This document shows, piece after piece, positions 60,978 through 64,000 of a DNA stretch of 64,000 bases (positions are counted from its first letter, which is position 1; each line of letters opens with the position of its first letter). Both the position numbers and the translations under genes were made by a program. The DNA is from Falsiroseomonas sp051859025. Lineage in GTDB: Bacteria > Pseudomonadota > Alphaproteobacteria > Acetobacterales > Acetobacteraceae. The stretch lies in contig NZ_JBHYGL010000016.1 in assembly GCF_051859025.1 (NCBI RefSeq), forward strand, positions 1 through 64,000. Direction: 5' to 3'. The notes under the pieces are model-generated. The model made no database searches, was not told where the DNA came from, and saw nothing but the letters and a program-made list of their open reading frames with translations.

Positions 60978-62747
60978 ATGCGTTTCATGAGGCTCTACCT
61001 GCGGGTGCTGCGGCTGCTGGGCCCGGACCGTTGGGTAGCCTATGGCTTGACCTTCGCGGCGCTGGCGCTGGCGGGGCTGTCCTTCCTGGAACCCGTCCTG
61101 TTCGGCCGGGTGATCGACCTTCTGTCGCGGTCGGACCGGATGACGGATACGGCGCTGTGGACTGAAGCCTTCGCGCTGCTCGGCCTGTGGGCCGCGGTCG
61201 GGCTTTCGGCCATCGGCGCCAATGTGGCGGTGGCGCTGCTGTCGGACCGGATGGCGCATCGCAACCGCCTGACCATCATGGCGCGGTATTTCGAACATGT
61301 GCTGTCCCTGCCGCTGTCCTTCCACGGAGACACGCAATCCGGCCGGCTGATGAAGGTGATGCTGGTGGGGTCGGACAATCTGTTCGGCCTGTGGCTTTCC
61401 TTCTTCCGCGAACATTTGACCACCTTCATCGCCTGCCTGGTGCTGCTGCCGCTGACGCTGGTGATGAACTGGCGGCTCGGCCTGCTGCTGATCGTGCTGG
61501 TGATCCTGTTCGCGATCGTCTCCGCCTGGGTGATCCAGAAGACCGAGGCCGCGCAGGGCAAGGTGGAGACGCTGCACACGCGCCTGGCCGGCAACGCGCA
61601 GGATGCGCTGTCCAATGTGGTGGTCGTGCAGTCCTTCTCCCGCCTGGCCAGCGAGGCACGGCTGTTCGGCGACATCGTGCGCCAGGTGCTGGACCACCAG
61701 TTCCCGGTGCTGAACTGGTGGGCGGTGGTCGCGGTGCTGACGCGCGGGGCATCGACCATCACCGTCATCGCCGTCTTCGTGCTGGGCACCATGCTGCATG
61801 TTCAGGGCCAGGCGACGGTCGGGGAGATCGTGTCCTTCATGGGCTTCGCCACCCTGCTGATCGGGCGGCTGGAGGGCGCTGTCGGGTTCGTCTCACGCCT
61901 CGTGTTCCAGATGCCGTCGCTGGAGGAGTTCTTCACCGTTCTGGATGCCCGGTCCTCCGTCGCAGAGAAGGCGGATGCCAAGGACCTGCAGCGCGTGACT
62001 GGCGCCGTGCGGTTTGAGAATGTGGCCTTCGCCTATCCCGGCGGGCCGCGCATCCTGGCCGATGTATCGATGGATGCGCCGCCCGGGCGCACCATCGCCC
62101 TGGTCGGACAGACCGGCGCGGGCAAGTCCACCGCCATGGCGCTGCTCCAGCGGCTGTGGGACCCGGTGGAAGGCCGCGTGACGCTGGATGGGCATGACCT
62201 TCGCGACCTCACGCTCGACAGCCTGCGGCGCAATGTCGGCGTGGTGTTCCAGGAAAGCCTGCTGTTCAACCGCTCCATCCGCGACAATTTGCTGATCGGC
62301 CGGCCGGATGCGAGCCAGGAGGATCTGGAGCGTGCCTGCCGGATGGCGGAGGCGCATGACTTCATCACCGCCAAGCCCCAGGGCTACGACACGATGGTGG
62401 GGGAACGCGGCGCCGCCCTGTCCGGCGGCCAGCGCCAGCGCCTGGCGATTGCGCGCGCGCTGCTGAAGGACCCGCCGGTGCTGATCCTGGACGAGGCGAC
62501 GAGCGCACTGGATGCGGCGACGGAAGCGCGGGTGCAGCGGGCGCTGAAGGCCCTGATGACGGGCCGCACCACCTTCGTCATCGCCCACCGCCTGTCCACC
62601 GTGCGCGATGCGGATGAGATCCTGGTCTTCGAGCATGGCAAGGTGGCGGAACGAGGCAGCTTCGAGGCTCTGGTCGCGCAGGGTGGGCGCTTCGCCGAGC
62701 TGGTGAAGACACAGCTGACGGGGCCGGAGCCGGTCCCGGCCGCCTGA
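60978..62747 (+). CDS. ABC exporter, NdvA/ChvA (cyclic beta-glucan) type
   Basis: The 589-residue half-transporter starts at ATG 60978 with GGAGGGG at 60963-60969. Six helices (YGLTFAALALAGLSFLEPVL and on) precede an ATPase with Walker A GQTGAGKST, signature LSGGQRQRLAIARALL and Walker B LILDEATSALDAA. Length and the segments FHGDTQSGRLMKVMLVGSD and LAGNAQDALSNVVVVQSFSR match NdvA/ChvA, which export cyclic beta-1,2-glucan in rhizobia. No cyclic glucan synthase is in the window, so the cargo is unproven; another glucan or lipid is possible. Confidence 0.88.
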   Translation: MRFMRLYLRVLRLLGPDRWVAYGLTFAALALAGLSFLEPVLFGRVIDLLSRSDRMTDTALWTEAFALLGLWAAVGLSAIGANVAVALLSDRMAHRNRLTIMARYFEHVLSLPLSFHGDTQSGRLMKVMLVGSDNLFGLWLSFFREHLTTFIACLVLLPLTLVMNWRLGLLLIVLVILFAIVSAWVIQKTEAAQGKVETLHTRLAGNAQDALSNVVVVQSFSRLASEARLFGDIVRQVLDHQFPVLNWWAVVAVLTRGASTITVIAVFVLGTMLHVQGQATVGEIVSFMGFATLLIGRLEGAVGFVSRLVFQMPSLEEFFTVLDARSSVAEKADAKDLQRVTGAVRFENVAFAYPGGPRILADVSMDAPPGRTIALVGQTGAGKSTAMALLQRLWDPVEGRVTLDGHDLRDLTLDSLRRNVGVVFQESLLFNRSIRDNLLIGRPDASQEDLERACRMAEAHDFITAKPQGYDTMVGERGAALSGGQRQRLAIARALLKDPPVLILDEATSALDAATEARVQRALKALMTGRTTFVIAHRLSTVRDADEILVFEHGKVAERGSFEALVAQGGRFAELVKTQLTGPEPVPAA

Positions 62748-62819
62748 CCGGGCTTTCAACCCCCGCGCGCAATCGCGCGTGGTGCGCACGCAATCCTTGA
62801 ACCGCGACGCCCCGCGGTG

Positions 62820-62840
62820 CCACCATCCCCCGCATGGTGG
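62820..62840 (+). other. Inverted repeat between the ABC exporter and CBS genes
   Basis: CCACCAT (62820-62826) and ATGGTGG (62834-62840) are exact complements with a seven-base loop; no T-run follows. It may be a weak terminator or a processing hairpin of the exporter message. Confidence 0.35.
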
Positions 62841-62868
62841 AGGCGGCGCCGGCTGATCCCTCGCGCCC

Positions 62869-62885
62869 CCTCCCGCAACGGGAGG
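62869..62885 (+). promoter_or_regulatory. Hairpin that includes the ribosome-binding site of the CBS gene
   Basis: CCTCCCG (62869-62875) is the exact complement of CGGGAGG (62879-62885) with a CAA loop. CGGGAGG contains the Shine-Dalgarno of the gene that starts at 62896, so folding would hide the ribosome-binding site. This could act as a thermosensor-like or translation-limiting element. Confidence 0.5.
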
Positions 62886-62895
62886 AAACACGACC

Positions 62896-63333
62896 ATGAC
62901 GATTGGCATCATCCTGCAGCGCAAGGGCCACGAGGTGGTGTCCATCCAGGCGCATGACAGCGTGGCGGAGGTTGCGAAGACGCTGGCGCGCCACCGCATC
63001 GGCGCCGCGCTGGTGCGGGATGGGGCGGGCGACGTGCTCGGCATCGTCAGCGAACGGGACATCGTCCGCGCCATGGCGCTGCACGGCGCCGATGCGGTGG
63101 GGATGCCAGCCGCGCAGTTGATGACGCGGGCCCTCCATACCGTGACGCCGCGGACACGGATCGGGGAGGCGCTGACCCTGATGACGGATCGCCGCTGCCG
63201 GCATTTGCCGGTGATGGAGGATGATGGCAGCCTCGCCGGGCTGGTCTCGATCGGGGACCTGGTGAAGGCGCGGATCGAGGAAGCGGTGCATGAAGCCGAG
63301 GAACTCCGCCACTACGTGGAAAGCGCGGGCTAG
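62896..63333 (+). CDS. CBS domain protein
   Basis: The 145-residue cytosolic protein is made of two CBS motifs, VVSIQAHDSVAEVAKTLARH with IGAALVRDGAGDVLGIVSER, and LHTVTPRTRIGEALTLMTDR with RHLPVMEDDGSLAGLVSIG, forming one Bateman module that would bind adenine nucleotides or NAD. The C-terminal helix is charged (EEAVHEAEELRHYVE). Such stand-alone proteins are common in alphaproteobacteria and often linked to redox or oxygen stress. Its ribosome-binding site is in a hairpin, and its last 44 bases overlap the next gene. Confidence 0.93.
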   Translation: MTIGIILQRKGHEVVSIQAHDSVAEVAKTLARHRIGAALVRDGAGDVLGIVSERDIVRAMALHGADAVGMPAAQLMTRALHTVTPRTRIGEALTLMTDRRCRHLPVMEDDGSLAGLVSIGDLVKARIEEAVHEAEELRHYVESAG

Positions 63334-64000
63334 CGCGCTTCTCCTCGCGCTGCTGCCGGCTGCGGCGGCAGCGCAGAATCTGACGGTGGCGACAGGCGCG
63401 CCACCGACCTCGGTCGATCCGCATTTCTACAACGCGGCGCCGAACTTCGCACTGTCTATGCACATCTTCGACCGGCTGGTGGAGCGGGATGCGGAGGTGC
63501 GGGCCTATCCCGGCCTGGCCGCGTCGTGGGAGGCGATCGCGCCGACGGTCTGGGAATTCCGGTTGCGCCCTGGCGTCACCTGGCATGACGGGCGGCCCTT
63601 CACGAGCGAGGATGTCGCCTTCAGCGTCGCGCGGCCGCCGCTGGTGCCGAATTCCCCCGCGAGCTTCAGCCCCTTCGTGCGCGCCATCCAGCGGACGGAG
63701 GTGGTGGACGCGCATACGGTGCGCTTCCACACGGCGCTTCCGCATCCGCTGCTGCCCATCGAACTCGGCTCCATCGCGATGGTCGCGAAACACGCGGCGG
63801 AGGGGCGGACGACGGAGGATTTCAACAGCGGCCGCGCCGCGGTGGGAACGGGGCCGTATCGGCTTGCCTCCTCTATCCCCGGGGACCGGTTCGAACTGGT
63901 GCGGAACGACAACTGGTTCGGGCAGCGGGAGCCCTGGAGCCGTGTGACCTATCGCGTCATCGCCAATGACACGGCGCGCACGGCGGCGCTGCTGTCGGGC
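63290..64000 (+). CDS. Peptide/nickel-type ABC receptor (SBP_bac_5), 3' end outside window
   Basis: The frame opens at ATG 63290 and continues to the end of the window. The N terminus KPRNSATTWKARASALLLAL, ending AAAAAQ, is a good signal peptide. The next part matches family 5 receptors: VATGAPPTSVDPHFYNAAPN, MHIFDRLVERDAEVRAYPGL, WEFRLRPGVTWHDGRPFTSE and VGTGPYRLASSIPGDRFEL. These bind oligopeptides, opines or metal chelates. The start lies inside the CBS gene, and no later in-frame ATG or GTG precedes the signal peptide, so the 44-base overlap appears genuine. Confidence 0.87.
   Translation, partial: MKPRNSATTWKARASALLLALLPAAAAAQNLTVATGAPPTSVDPHFYNAAPNFALSMHIFDRLVERDAEVRAYPGLAASWEAIAPTVWEFRLRPGVTWHDGRPFTSEDVAFSVARPPLVPNSPASFSPFVRAIQRTEVVDAHTVRFHTALPHPLLPIELGSIAMVAKHAAEGRTTEDFNSGRAAVGTGPYRLASSIPGDRFELVRNDNWFGQREPWSRVTYRVIANDTARTAALLSG

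Overview
The window is a 64 kb piece of a very GC-rich (about 70 percent) and densely coding genome. The gene set and style point to an alphaproteobacterium of the Rhodospirillales, most likely an Acetobacteraceae of the Roseomonas type. Grounds for this are the order tolA-tolB-pal-cpoB-tilS-ftsH-folP-(sugar ABC)-glmM-thiD, frequent 4-nt ATGA/GTGA overlaps between cistrons, and several orphan Bug/TctC-type periplasmic receptors. This assignment is inferred from gene content only. I saw no rRNA, tRNA, insertion sequence, integrase or CRISPR array. No stretch longer than about 300 bases lacks a gene; the largest gaps are about 200-280 bases and several hold inverted repeats that are listed.

Region 1 (1-15571) is housekeeping. 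It holds the Tol-Pal envelope genes, tRNA lysidine synthetase, the FtsH protease, dihydropteroate synthase, a three-gene sugar ABC importer, phosphoglucosamine mutase, HMP-P kinase, a PhzF-like isomerase and a SLAC1/TehA-type channel. Region 2 (15575-29005) is an accessory catabolic block: a ubiquitin-like MoaD/ThiS protein paired with a BNR-propeller protein, three Bug receptors, a DenD-like dehydrogenase, diaminopropionate ammonia-lyase, a LysR regulator, two quinone-oxidoreductase-type enzymes, an orphan branched-chain-amino-acid-type receptor and a SAF-domain dehydrogenase.

Region 3 (29085-43741) holds an EamA exporter with an alpha/beta hydrolase, a FIST sensor with a histidine kinase (the NosP/NahK arrangement), an unusual photolyase-like FAD protein, an NMT1-type receptor, a complete TRAP transporter joined to an AlkA-type DNA glycosylase, a TerC protein, a two-gene unit of racemase-like and TauD-like proteins that both lack expected catalytic residues, and an M20 peptidase with a small secreted protein. 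Region 4 (43759-52494) holds an SDR/ketopantoate-reductase operon, tandem EamA transporters, a GGCT-fold protein, a lactate permease, a zinc metallopeptidase preceded by a 24-bp tandem repeat, and an MlrC-like M81 peptidase.

Region 5 (52612-64000) is the most distinctive. Two tandem, large multidomain GH5 glucanases have the catalytic domain placed inside a Calx-beta domain. They are followed by two more Bug receptors, a canonical TauD/TfdA dioxygenase, an NdvA/ChvA-type glucan exporter, a CBS-domain protein whose ribosome-binding site lies in a hairpin, and the start of a dipeptide-type ABC receptor cut by the window end.

The strongest leads for something undescribed are the GH5-in-Calx-beta proteins, the MoaD/BNR pair with a palindrome over its promoter, the degenerate racemase/TauD pair, and the photolyase-like protein with an apparently C-terminal antenna-like domain.
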